Shown: positions 19,104-28,191 of the stretch, one piece after another
Numbering within the stretch: the first letter of the stretch is position 1
Layout of the letters: every line of letters begins with the position of its first letter
Assembly (NCBI GenBank): GCA_003762875.1
Contig: RIBL01000017.1
Location: forward strand, 1-63,357
Direction of reading: 5' to 3'
DNA: 63,357 bases
Source: Muribaculaceae bacterium Isolate-110 (HZI)
Lineage (GTDB): Bacteria > Bacteroidota > Bacteroidia > Bacteroidales > Muribaculaceae
The notes under the pieces: model-generated
Databases searched by the model: none
What the model was told of the DNA's origin: nothing
Seen by the model: only the letters and a program-made list of their open reading frames with translations
Made by a program: the position numbers and the translations under genes

Positions 19104-19121
19104 AAATTATTCATGAAACAA

Positions 19122-20441
19122 TCAGTTGGCAAGCGAGGGATTGGCCTCGATGGCAGCCGCAGGGATGGGGATGGTGTAACGCGAGTCGCCCTGTTCGAGC
19201 ACGAAAGTCTCGACTCGGAATGTTTTCTCGATGCGGGGCTGGGTGGTGCGGCGCAGGTCAAACCAGCGGTGACCCTCAAACGCAAGTTCCCTTGCACGTT
19301 CAACATATATCTCCTCGATAAGTTCATCGGGAGTCATGGCTCTCACGGCAGTCTCCTTGGATGTGTAGCCTGAGGCGGTAAAGCGGGCTTTCTGGAGTGT
19401 GAGCAGATAGTCGGCGGCGGTGTCATATTCATTCTGATTCCAAGCGGCCTCGGCGGCATTGAGATACATCTCTCCTGTACGCATCGAGCACGAAAACTCG
19501 TTGCTGCCCCCTTTGCGAATGGTGATTACGGCGTCGTTCTTGTAATAGGTGCTTCGGCGGCGGTCGGTGCGCGTGTACAGAGCGTAAAGATTGTCGCTCA
19601 CAAGCGATGCCTTCTCATAGTTGTTGGTCATCACTTTCTCGAGGGCCACGATGTTTTCGGGCGAGTTGTAGGCATTGGGGAGTATGACAGACACATCGGC
19701 CAGCTCGCTCTTCACGGCCAGCACACGGCGTGAAGCCGCGAGACTCTCGGCCCACTCGCCCATGTAGAGATACACGCGCGAACGGAGAGCGTCGACGCTG
19801 AGTGTGTTGAAGCGATAGTTATACCCGAGGTCCCAGGTGTCGACATTGAGTCGCTGCTGTGCGGCGTCAAGGTCGGCGAGTATCTGTGCATAGATGTCCG
19901 AGAGCATCGAGCGTGAGAGGGTGGCTTCAACATTGCTGTCGACCTTGAGGGGCACAGCTTTGGTCACCGCCGGGTCACACTTGGTGTAGGCCGGCGCGTG
20001 GAGGTTGGACAGGATGAAGTGCATGTAGGCACGCAGCATATAGGCCTCGCCCACCATCTGGCTTATCTCCTGCGGAGTGCCGTCGGTCATGGTCGACTCC
20101 GACTCTATCACGTAGTTGGCTATGAAAAGCACGTGATAGAAGTTGCGCCACGAGAATGTCGAGGTGTTCTCGCTCGCCGCATTGTCATTCCATATCCATA
20201 TGTCCTTGTATGACTCTATGTCCATTGGATTGGTGACATCGAGCTTCATCTCGTCGCCTCTGAACGATGCCAGTCCGCGGTCGTCGGGCACGGTCACATA
20301 GGCCTCGGTCATGAGCGCGCGAAACTCGGTGGCGGTCGTCGGTATCACCTTGCCCACGGGCTGGATGTCAAGATAGTCGTCACACGCACTGAGGACAAGC
20401 ATCAGCGGTGCAAACAGCATATATAAGAGTGTTTTCTTCAT
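19122..20441 (-). CDS. SusD/RagB-family surface lipoprotein
   Basis: 439 aa. Lipoprotein signal with L-S-A-C at 17-20, then D-D-Y-L-D-I-Q-P-V-G-K, the typical start of mature SusD proteins. Helical tetratricopeptide-like segments follow (N-Y-V-I-E-S-E and E-A-Y-M-L-R-A-Y-M-H-F near 130-145). The C-terminal SusD block includes E-I-Y-V-E-R-A-R-E-L-A-F-E-G-H-R-W-F-D-L-R-R (about 390-411). SusD closes the lid of the SusC transporter on the outer surface and presents the ligand. At 439 aa it is shorter than starch SusD (about 550), closer to the RagB/NanU size range. It lies 18 bp after susC. Confidence 0.93.
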   Translation of the reverse strand: MKKTLLYMLFAPLMLVLSACDDYLDIQPVGKVIPTTATEFRALMTEAYVTVPDDRGLASFRGDEMKLDVTNPMDIESYKDIWIWNDNAASENTSTFSWRNFYHVLFIANYVIESESTMTDGTPQEISQMVGEAYMLRAYMHFILSNLHAPAYTKCDPAVTKAVPLKVDSNVEATLSRSMLSDIYAQILADLDAAQQRLNVDTWDLGYNYRFNTLSVDALRSRVYLYMGEWAESLAASRRVLAVKSELADVSVILPNAYNSPENIVALEKVMTNNYEKASLVSDNLYALYTRTDRRRSTYYKNDAVITIRKGGSNEFSCSMRTGEMYLNAAEAAWNQNEYDTAADYLLTLQKARFTASGYTSKETAVRAMTPDELIEEIYVERARELAFEGHRWFDLRRTTQPRIEKTFRVETFVLEQGDSRYTIPIPAAAIEANPSLAN

Positions 20442-20459
20442 ATTCGGTCGAGTGAGAGA

Positions 20460-23400
20460 TTAGAATTTGAGATTAAGACTGAATGTATAGGTCTTGGGGA
20501 TGGGCTGGGCGAAGGGGTTGCCCATGGTCTCGGGGTCGAGGAAGTTTTTGTAGTTTGAACCGAACACCCAGAGGTTTCTTGCCTCGAAAGCCACGGTGAG
20601 GATGCTCATGCGCAGGGGCTTGAGCACGCTCGGGGGGATGTTGTAGGCCAGACGCAGGCTCTGCAGACGGAAGTAGTCTGACTTCTTCACCCATGTGTCG
20701 AGCATCGAGTAGGCGTTGCCATACTGCGCGTAGTAGCTGTAGACGGGCGAGGTGGTGTCTTCGGGCATGAGAGCCGGCAGTGAGCCTGTCGGATTGGATG
20801 AGGTCCAGCGGTCGAGGATATCGCGGTTGGTGTTCATGCCGCGGTCAAAGTAGGTGTTGCTGTAGGAGGGCTGGATGCGGGTATACATGCCCAGGTTGAA
20901 GGCGAAGTTGACCGTGAGGTCAAAGTCGCGATAGGAGAAGTTGTTGATGAAGCCTCCCGTCCACAGCGGGTCGCCCGAGCCGATGTAGGTGTAGAGGTCG
21001 CGCTGCTCCTCGGCTGTAAGGGTGGACGCGCCGGCCGCGTTGAGTTTGAAAAACTCCTGTGCGGTCTGCTTCGAGCCGTCCTTGGCAAGATAGAGCACGT
21101 TGCCGTTCTCATCGAGTCCGGCAGTCTTGTAGGCGAAGATGGCGTTGACGGGATAGCCCTCGCGCGAGGGTGTGGTCTGGTTGGACGGCACGGTCTCCTG
21201 GAGCACGGTGTTCTCGTTGTAGGCGAGGTTGAAGTTGGTGGTCCAGCGGAAATTGCGTGTGGCTATGTTGCGTGTGGCCAGTCCGACTTCAAAGCCCTGG
21301 TTGCGCATCGAGGCCCAGTTGACCATATATGACATGAAGCCTGTCTCGAGCGGGAGCATCTTGAGTGCGATGAGGTCGTCGCCCTTGCGGTGATAGTAGT
21401 CGGCCGTAAGAGAGATGGCGTTGTCGATGACCGAGATGTCAAATCCGGCATTGGTCGTATAGGTCTTCTCCCAGCGCAGGCGGCGGTTGGGGGCCGAGCC
21501 GAGCACGATGACGTCCTCGGTCACGCCGGGGAGGATGGAGGCGTTGTTATAGTTACCCATCACAAACGATGAGGTGTTCTTGTCGATGTTGCCTTGTATA
21601 CCGTAGGATGCGCGGAAGGCAAGGTTGTTGATTACGGTCGACTCGCGCAGCCAGGGCTCGTCGCTCGCGCGCCACAGTCCGCTGAACGAGTAGAGCGGCA
21701 GGAAGCGGTATTTCTTGGCCACACCGTAGAGGTCGCTGCCGTCAAAACGCACGCTCGCTCCGAGGGTGTAGCGGTTCATGAGCGTGTAGGACCCTGTGGC
21801 GAAGAATGAGGCATAGGCGTTTTCGCTCACGCTCTCGGAGTGGAGCGGGAACTGGCGCGCCCAGTCTTCGTTGGGAAACATCACCGGCTTGTTGGTCAGT
21901 GTCTTGGGGTCGTAGCCATAGGCGGTCGACGAGAAGTAGTCATACCACGTCTTGCGAAGCTCGGTGCCAAGCATCACTTCCAGATCGTGGCTGTCGGTAA
22001 ACTTGTTGCTGTACTCGAGCTGTCCCTTCCAGGTGAGCTGCTTGTTGGTCGACTTGTTCTGTATGTGACGTCCGCCATAGGGGAGAAACGACGCGCTCAC
22101 GCCGTCATTGCCTCTGATGGAGGTGCGGTAAAACTCTTTGCGCATGGCATAGGTCTCGGCCGAGGCATAGCTCTCGGTGTTGGAACTGTCGAGCTGGAAA
22201 CCTACCTGAGTATAGGCACGTAGCCAGTCGTTGAAGCGCAGGCTTGCGTCGAGCAGGGCGGTGACGCCGGTGGTCTCCTGGACACGCTTGGTGTTGGCGC
22301 GCTCCTCAAAGATGTTAAACTTCAGGTCGCTGTCCTCACGGCCCTGGATGTCGGTGTCATAGATATAGTTGCCGTCGGCGTCATAAGGCTCCTGATAGGG
22401 ATTGGCGCGGCGCGAGTAGTAGACGGGGTTGGTAAATCCGTCGTTGTCGGTGATATAGGAGTTGTTTTTGCGGTGGTTGACAAAGACCGATGCGCCCACC
22501 TTGAAGTGACGGGTCACGTTATAGTTGGTCTTGAGCGTAAGGCTCAGGCGGTTCATGTCCACGCCTGTCACGTTGCCGTTCTCCTCCTGATAGCCGAGCG
22601 AGGTGTAGTAGGTGGCACGGTCGTTGCCGCCCGAGAGGCTGAGGTTATACTCCTGATTGAAGGTGTCGCGAAACAGTATGTCGTTCCAGTCGGTGTTGAT
22701 GGCGCGCAGGGCGTTGATCTGCGACTGCACCGATGCGGGGAGCGCGCCCCATCCGCCGGTCTTGTAGACGTCGGTGAGTCCGGCGTTGGCGAGTATGCGT
22801 GCCACCGCGCCCTTGTTCTCGCGATAGGTGTAGTCCGAGTTGAGCAGCGACAGCTCCAGGTCGACTTTTTCGTCTGACGAGAGCAGGTTGAGGCGGTCGA
22901 TGTCAGGACGGGGCGAATAGGTGAGACGGGTCGAGAAGTTGATTTCAGGCGCGCCCGAACGGCCCTTCTTGGTGGTCACCACGATCACACCGTTGGCGGC
23001 GCGTGTGCCGTAGATGGCTGTTGCGGCGGCGTCCTTCAGTACGGTTATGCTCTCGATGTCGGCGGGATTGAGGCCGGCTATCGACGACTGGTAAAGGTTG
23101 TCGATATCGTTAAGCTCTTCGAGCGTGGGCACCTCGGTGCCGTTGACGGGTATACCGTCGATGACCCACAGAGGGTCCTGTGTGCCGTTGAGCGAGGCCG
23201 TGCCTCGGATACGTATCTTCATCGGTGCGCCGGGCGAGCCGCTGCTCTGTATCGCCGAGAGGCCTGCCACCTGACCTGCCAGAGCCTGGTCGACGGTCAT
23301 TATCGAGCCGAGCTTGCTGTCGTCAAGCTCCACCTTGGTAATCGAAGCGGTGAGTTTGCGCTTCTCGATGTTCTGGTAGCCCGTCACCACTACGTCGCTC

Positions 23401-23750
23401 AGTACTTCCGACGCGCGGTCGAGCTGGAGGTCATAGTTGTCAAGGCCGGGTACGAGCTCTATCGTGCGGGGATTATAGCCCACATAACGAATTTCGAGCT
23501 GTTTCACTGCGTCAGGAATGGTTATGGAGAATTTTCCGTCGAGGTCAGTCACTACTCCGAGGGTCTTCAGCGAGCTGTTGGCTTCCTTGAGCTGCGACTG
23601 CGATACGGCCACCGAGGCACCTATCAGTGGCTCGGAGTCTTCCGACGAAACTACCACACCTGTCACCACCCTGTCGGCCGCAAGCATGTTGGGCGCGGCG
23701 AGGAGAGTGACTATCAGGATGGTAAGACTGGTTATAAAATGCTTTGCCAT
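20460..23750 (-). CDS. SusC/RagA-family TonB-dependent transporter
   Basis: 1096 aa. Signal peptide (1-24), an N-terminal carboxypeptidase-D regulatory-like domain (about 27-110: V-V-T-G-V-V-V-S-S-E-D-S-E-P-L-I-G-A), then a TonB-box-like stretch S-D-V-V-V-T-G-Y-Q, the plug domain (V-D-Q-A-L-A-G-Q-V-A-G-L; R-I-R-G-T; P-L-W-V-I-D-G-I-P-V) and a 22-strand barrel ending in F-S-L-N-L-K-F with the aromatic last residue of outer-membrane proteins. It imports a large ligand through the outer membrane using TonB energy. The gene begins only 62 bp after the metalloprotease stop with no terminator seen, so both may share one transcript. Confidence 0.95.
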   Translation of the reverse strand: MAKHFITSLTILIVTLLAAPNMLAADRVVTGVVVSSEDSEPLIGASVAVSQSQLKEANSSLKTLGVVTDLDGKFSITIPDAVKQLEIRYVGYNPRTIELVPGLDNYDLQLDRASEVLSDVVVTGYQNIEKRKLTASITKVELDDSKLGSIMTVDQALAGQVAGLSAIQSSGSPGAPMKIRIRGTASLNGTQDPLWVIDGIPVNGTEVPTLEELNDIDNLYQSSIAGLNPADIESITVLKDAAATAIYGTRAANGVIVVTTKKGRSGAPEINFSTRLTYSPRPDIDRLNLLSSDEKVDLELSLLNSDYTYRENKGAVARILANAGLTDVYKTGGWGALPASVQSQINALRAINTDWNDILFRDTFNQEYNLSLSGGNDRATYYTSLGYQEENGNVTGVDMNRLSLTLKTNYNVTRHFKVGASVFVNHRKNNSYITDNDGFTNPVYYSRRANPYQEPYDADGNYIYDTDIQGREDSDLKFNIFEERANTKRVQETTGVTALLDASLRFNDWLRAYTQVGFQLDSSNTESYASAETYAMRKEFYRTSIRGNDGVSASFLPYGGRHIQNKSTNKQLTWKGQLEYSNKFTDSHDLEVMLGTELRKTWYDYFSSTAYGYDPKTLTNKPVMFPNEDWARQFPLHSESVSENAYASFFATGSYTLMNRYTLGASVRFDGSDLYGVAKKYRFLPLYSFSGLWRASDEPWLRESTVINNLAFRASYGIQGNIDKNTSSFVMGNYNNASILPGVTEDVIVLGSAPNRRLRWEKTYTTNAGFDISVIDNAISLTADYYHRKGDDLIALKMLPLETGFMSYMVNWASMRNQGFEVGLATRNIATRNFRWTTNFNLAYNENTVLQETVPSNQTTPSREGYPVNAIFAYKTAGLDENGNVLYLAKDGSKQTAQEFFKLNAAGASTLTAEEQRDLYTYIGSGDPLWTGGFINNFSYRDFDLTVNFAFNLGMYTRIQPSYSNTYFDRGMNTNRDILDRWTSSNPTGSLPALMPEDTTSPVYSYYAQYGNAYSMLDTWVKKSDYFRLQSLRLAYNIPPSVLKPLRMSILTVAFEARNLWVFGSNYKNFLDPETMGNPFAQPIPKTYTFSLNLKF

Positions 23751-23812
23751 TCAGAATTTGATCGATTATAGTTACTACATTTTGTGTGTTTATTCATAGC
23801 TTGGACTTCGGC

Positions 23813-26476
23813 TCACTCCAGCGGCAGACCGAGAGCTGTGTTGATGCGCATCAGCATGTCGGCATAGTGATAGCGGGAGGTCTTGTCGGCCGTTCCGGTG
23901 CGGCTCTTCAGGAGCGAACGCACTCTCATGAGCTCTCCGCGCTTGATGGAGATGGCGTCTGACACGCGGTTGGCCTGAGTGGAGCTGAAATTAAGTTTGC
24001 GGCCGGCGCATGTCTGCTCGCCGAGCGCGTGGTTGTGACCGCAGAGGTCGGGGGTCTTTGCATTGATGGCCGGAAGGTCTGACTCCATGGCCCGCAGTGC
24101 CACGCCGTCCTTCACACCCTGCTTCTCACAGGCGGCGATAATGAGGGCGTCGATATAATTTTTCTGCAGCGAACGCTCGCGCACACCGGGTGTGCGGCCC
24201 TGGATGGTCGACTTGAATATGCCGTTGTGGAGCATGTCGGTCATCTCTACGGCCGTAAAAGCGTCGCGTCCGTTGCGGGCTTCGTTCTCGAGCATGCGCA
24301 CGAGTCGGTCGTTGTGTAGCAGATCCCACAGCAGATAGCTCTGATAATTGGTGAGCATGAAGGAGGGAGCCTGTTCGATGCGGCCTATCGGGGTGTTCTG
24401 TACGAGATAGGTGTAGTCGGAAATCTCGTTGTTGAAGAGCCAGTCGGTGTCGGTGAAAGCCTCGTCAATGAGAAATTTCACCGCGTCGCGCTGACGCTCT
24501 TTCTCGACAAACGTGTAGGCCTTCTTGCCGTTGTCGATAGTGGCGTTGTCGATATATATGCCGCCTACATTCGCAAGGGCGTGATACATGAATCTGTTCC
24601 ACTGTCCGAGCACCGAGCTGTAGAGGTTGGAAGCCTCGTCGTAGTTCTGTCCGGGCTCGCCTGTGGTGGTCCACTTGATGATGTTGGGCACCACACGGCG
24701 CAGATTGGCCAGACCATAGCGCGATGCCTTGATATTGTTGTCGCCGAGGTCTTCGCTCAGGGCGCGGGGGTCGACGGCCTCGCGCGAGTCCTGTGCCTCG
24801 CTGTAGCGGTAGAGGGGATTGTCGGCATAGCACGAGAGCAACTGCTCGAGATGCTTATGCTCGGCCTCGGGGTCGCGCTCGGGATACCAGCGGTAGCCAT
24901 ACTCGATGGCAAACATGTCATACGGGCCGAGGTTGGGTGTGAGCATCTTGACACCGTCGCCAGGCTGGGCCACGAAATTAAAGCGCGCATAGTCCATGAT
25001 TGATGCGGCCGTGCCGCCTATCATTGTGGTGAAACGCTCGGAGCGGAGCGAGTCGACGGGGATGGATGCCGATGCTATCATGTTGTGACGCAGACCAAGC
25101 GAATGGCCCACTTCGTGACAGGCCACAAAGCGCATGGCGTCGCCCATCACTTCGTCGGGGAGCTTGGGGGCACGCACTCGCGGATCGACGGCTCCGGTCT
25201 GGACCACAATCCAGTCGCGGAGTATGTCGAGCACGTTGTGCCACCATATGATGTCGGCCTCGATAATCTCGCCCGAACGGGGGTCGGTAATCGAGGGGCC
25301 CATGGCGTTTGACATCTTTGAGGCCACATAGGTCAGAGTGGAGTAGTTGATGTCGTTTTCGTCGGCCTCCTCCCCTTCGGGAAGTTCGCGCACCTGGATT
25401 GCGTTTTTGAATCCTGCCATCTCAAAGGCTTTCTGCCAGTCGAGTATGCCGGTCTTGATATACGGTACCCATTGGGCGGGGGTGGATTTGTCAATATAGA
25501 ACACGATTGGTTTCACCGGCTCCACGAGACGTCCGGCCATATAGTCGGCCACATCCTCGGGGCGGGGTTCGAGACGCCAACGGGTGATGAGGTTTTGACG
25601 CGTCACACGCTGCTGGTCGTCCGAGTAGCGGAGATTTGACTCGGTGAAATAGCCCACACGCGATGAGCTGTAGCGTCCGGGCATCGGTGTCTCGGGTAGG
25701 AGCACTATGCTTGAGCCTATCTCTACGGTCACATTGACCTTGCCGCCCGGCTCAGACACGCTGGTGGTGAGCTCGGAGACGGCATAGACGTTATTGTCAA
25801 ACGCCTTGATGCTCACAATCCTCGAGAGGTCTTTTACAGCGGGGGTGCCGATGTTGATGTCGTTGAACACGTCGCCAAACGTGCTTTTCGAGCCGTTATA
25901 CAGGTCATTTACCTTTATCACCACGGCGGTCGAGTCAGGATTTTGGGCCTCGATGAGAAACGAGGCTATGAGCGGGTCGATGTAGTTGTTGTCGACGCTG
26001 CGTGCTATGGCATCCTTGTCTTTGACGGTAGGACGCACACGGGCTTCGCGCACGAGCACACGCTTGTCATTCTTGTCGAGTTCGAAGCGCACCATGACAT
26101 TCGATGTGTTGATGCCGCGGTTGACGCCGGCCTCGTTGAGCTCGCGTGGCACACGCACCAGTTTGTTGACTATGAGCATGTCGCGTCCCATAAGGTCGCG
26201 GGGTATCTCGAAATAATAGTCGTCGCCGTTATGGATTACTCCAAACATGCCTCGGCTCACGGTGGCCGTGTCGGTGAGGATTTTTTCGTAAGAGTTTTTG
26301 GCAGATGCCGACGACTCTGTTCCCTCGCCGTCTTTCATTGATGATTTCTTTTTCTTCTTTCCGAAGAAGAGGAAGCTCTTTTCGTTGTCAGAAACGGTCG
26401 AGCCAATAGCGTCGGCGTGAAATGAACCAATCACTCCAGCCAATGCGACCGATAATACAATCTTATTAAATTTCAT
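23813..26476 (-). CDS. Secreted zinc metalloprotease (DUF5117/DUF5118 family)
   Basis: 887 aa from the ATG at 26476; the frame extends five codons further only through a TTG. A signal peptide (M-K-F-N-K-I-V-L-S-V-A-L-A-G, to about residue 23) is followed by a Lys-rich stretch (G-K-K-K-K-K-S-S). The zinc site H-E-V-G-H-S-L-G-L-R-H-N is a full HExxHxxGxxH metzincin signature, supported by a Met-turn-like S-I-M-D-Y. The upstream part, with R-V-P-R-E-L-N-E-A and G-Y-F-T-E-S-N-L, is the DUF5117/5118 region. Substrate unknown. Its place directly ahead of susC/susD suggests protein- or peptide-directed uptake (inference). Confidence 0.88.
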   Translation of the reverse strand: MKFNKIVLSVALAGVIGSFHADAIGSTVSDNEKSFLFFGKKKKKSSMKDGEGTESSASAKNSYEKILTDTATVSRGMFGVIHNGDDYYFEIPRDLMGRDMLIVNKLVRVPRELNEAGVNRGINTSNVMVRFELDKNDKRVLVREARVRPTVKDKDAIARSVDNNYIDPLIASFLIEAQNPDSTAVVIKVNDLYNGSKSTFGDVFNDINIGTPAVKDLSRIVSIKAFDNNVYAVSELTTSVSEPGGKVNVTVEIGSSIVLLPETPMPGRYSSSRVGYFTESNLRYSDDQQRVTRQNLITRWRLEPRPEDVADYMAGRLVEPVKPIVFYIDKSTPAQWVPYIKTGILDWQKAFEMAGFKNAIQVRELPEGEEADENDINYSTLTYVASKMSNAMGPSITDPRSGEIIEADIIWWHNVLDILRDWIVVQTGAVDPRVRAPKLPDEVMGDAMRFVACHEVGHSLGLRHNMIASASIPVDSLRSERFTTMIGGTAASIMDYARFNFVAQPGDGVKMLTPNLGPYDMFAIEYGYRWYPERDPEAEHKHLEQLLSCYADNPLYRYSEAQDSREAVDPRALSEDLGDNNIKASRYGLANLRRVVPNIIKWTTTGEPGQNYDEASNLYSSVLGQWNRFMYHALANVGGIYIDNATIDNGKKAYTFVEKERQRDAVKFLIDEAFTDTDWLFNNEISDYTYLVQNTPIGRIEQAPSFMLTNYQSYLLWDLLHNDRLVRMLENEARNGRDAFTAVEMTDMLHNGIFKSTIQGRTPGVRERSLQKNYIDALIIAACEKQGVKDGVALRAMESDLPAINAKTPDLCGHNHALGEQTCAGRKLNFSSTQANRVSDAISIKRGELMRVRSLLKSRTGTADKTSRYHYADMLMRINTALGLPLE

Positions 26477-27029
26477 AATTACTGTGCTCAAAAATATCAG
26501 TTACTGTGCTTCAATTATCGTATTCATCTCCACATTGCGTCACCCTCGTGGCGCAAAGTTTACAAAATTAGCTATTTATTCGCAAAATTCCGTCACATCG
26601 ACAGGTAAACTTTCTCATAGTTAAGCATTTTTAAACTTTTGTGGCCATTTTGACAAAACAGGTTAACTCCTTGCGCAAATCCGTCACATAATTCCCACGG
26701 ATAAAAGCGTGTGAGCCCCGATACTCCCATTAATCCTGTCTCAACTCGACATAAACGATAAAAAGGAACTGCTTCACGCAGCTCCTTTTCATGAGTTTCC
26801 AATAGGTACAATTTCTAAGGTAAAAAAGATTGTTTTAGGTTCGTGATGCAAAAGTAGGGCTATTTGCGTGAGCAGTGAAATATTTTTATATGTTATCCAA
26901 CATATTTTCACCTTCCCGGATTTTTCGATGTCGCGAAAATCTAGCCCAACTTGTTGTATTACAATTTAGTGTATTGTTGATGTTTGGATTTCTCATCCCG
27001 TTAAAATACGTTAAAATAGTAATTTCGTA
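26477..27029. other. Intergenic region without a gene
   Basis: AT-rich DNA holding the upstream region of the metalloprotease (an imperfect TAAACTTTG box on the minus strand near 26556) and the terminator at 26761-26789. The 72-codon minus-strand ORF overlaps the terminator hairpin and has no family features, and the 70-codon plus ORF runs into lpxH; both are judged spurious. Confidence 0.5.
26761..26789 (-). terminator. Terminator of the polA-DUF59-lpxH operon
   Basis: Read on the minus strand, AAAAGGAGCTGC, loop GTGA, GCAGTTCCTTTT followed by further T residues. Stem of 11-12 bp with one wobble, 240 bp beyond the lpxH stop. Confidence 0.7.
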
Positions 27030-27770
27030 TCAATTTTTTATCGTAAAAGTATCAATTTTGAGACTCTCTCCGTCCCATACGGCATAGGAAAATTTCGATA
27101 TCCAATCGCCGAGAACGACCATTTTAGCACCGTCCGGCAGGGCTTTTTCCACGAGCACATGCAGGTGTCCGAAGACGAAATAATCGACCTTTTCGGCGGC
27201 TGCGGCATTGTAGTCGATTGCAAATCGTGTCAGGTTGTCACACACAGTGGCCGGGGGAAGATAGCCGCCCGACTTGCGGCTGTGTGACGACCATGCATGA
27301 GCGAAGCCAACGGTCCACCGGGGATGTATGGCGGCAAACATCCGCTGGGCTACGCGACATCTGAATAACTTGCGCAACGCCCTGAATGACCACGGCAACC
27401 TACCGACGCCGTCGCCATGCTCAAGAAGAAAACGCCGGCCGTCAATCTCCGTGACCATCATGCCGTCGTGAACTTTCAGGCCTATTTCCTGCGGGAGATA
27501 ATCAAAAATCCATATGTCGTGATTGCCCTTGAACCATATTATCTCCACGCCCTTGTCGGCAAGCCGTGCGAGCTCTCCGAAAAAGCGTGTAAACCCTCTT
27601 GGCACCACATCGCGATATTCCCACCAGTAGTCGAGTATGTCGCCAAGCAGAAATATTCTCCTGGCTGTCGGCTCGATAGAGCGCAGAAACTCCACCACCA
27701 TGCGCTCGTGGGCACGATGGTCGGCTATATATCCGGCTCCGAGATGCAGGTCGCTGATAAAATAGGTCAT
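27030..27770 (-). CDS. lpxH: UDP-2,3-diacylglucosamine diphosphatase-like metallophosphatase
   Basis: 246 aa, a calcineurin-like phosphoesterase. Metal motifs in order: S-D-L-H-L-G-A-G (6-13), L-G-D-I-L-D-Y-W-W-E (about 41-50), G-N-H-D-I-W (about 78-83), L-E-H-G-D-G (about 112-117) and G-H-L-H (about 197-200). This set fits LpxH, which makes lipid X for lipid A at the inner membrane. The ATG at 27770 puts the first motif near the N-terminus; the longer frame begins with a TTG. It follows the DUF59 gene in the same direction, downstream of polA. A general phosphoesterase role cannot be excluded. Confidence 0.82.
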   Translation of the reverse strand: MTYFISDLHLGAGYIADHRAHERMVVEFLRSIEPTARRIFLLGDILDYWWEYRDVVPRGFTRFFGELARLADKGVEIIWFKGNHDIWIFDYLPQEIGLKVHDGMMVTEIDGRRFLLEHGDGVGRLPWSFRALRKLFRCRVAQRMFAAIHPRWTVGFAHAWSSHSRKSGGYLPPATVCDNLTRFAIDYNAAAAEKVDYFVFGHLHVLVEKALPDGAKMVVLGDWISKFSYAVWDGESLKIDTFTIKN

Positions 27771-27798
27771 CGGGGGGAGTGTATATGACAATTCAGGC

Positions 27799-28119
27799 TC
27801 AGAGAAATCCGAGGTCGAGTTTGGCCTCTTCGCTCATCATGTCCTTGGTCCATTCGGGCTCAAAGACGATGCGTATGTCCACACTCTTTATGCCGTCGAT
27901 GCTTTCGAGCTTGATGCGGGCATCGTCTATGATAAAATCGGCCGCAGGACAGTTGGGCGCGGTCAAAGTCATGTCGATATGCAGATTGCCGTCATCATCC
28001 AGGTCGATGCCATAGATAAGGCCGAGATTGTATATATCGACAGGTATCTCCGGGTCAAAGACTGTTTTGAGCATCTTGACCACCTTCTCCTCAATCACAA
28101 GTTTCTCTTCTGAAGACAT
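27799..28119 (-). CDS. DUF59/MIP18-family Fe-S cluster assembly factor
   Basis: 106 aa, the minimal MIP18 fold. The family signatures D-P-E-I-P-V-D-I-Y-N-L-G-L-I-Y (22-36) and T-L-T-A-P-N-C-P-A-A (51-60) are present, with the conserved Cys at 57. Relatives (SufT, PaaD) help mature or repair Fe-S proteins. No suf genes are adjacent, and it sits between polA and lpxH in one operon. Confidence 0.88.
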   Translation of the reverse strand: MSSEEKLVIEEKVVKMLKTVFDPEIPVDIYNLGLIYGIDLDDDGNLHIDMTLTAPNCPAADFIIDDARIKLESIDGIKSVDIRIVFEPEWTKDMMSEEAKLDLGFL

Positions 28120-28126
28120 TTATTTT

Positions 28127-28158
28127 AATTAGTAATTGGCAATTGGTAATTAGTAATT
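28127..28158. repeat. AATTAGTAATTGG... repeat, copy 3
   Basis: AATTAGTAATT GGC AATTGGTAATTAGTAATT fills part of the gap between polA and the DUF59 gene, immediately upstream of the DUF59 start on the minus strand. Confidence 0.7.
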
Positions 28159-28191
28159 TTTTTACTCTCAACTCTTGACTTTCAGCTCTGA

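Noticed and set aside
26593-26811. 72-codon minus-strand frame after lpxH
   Set aside because: It starts downstream of and covers the terminator hairpin, with no recognisable motif.
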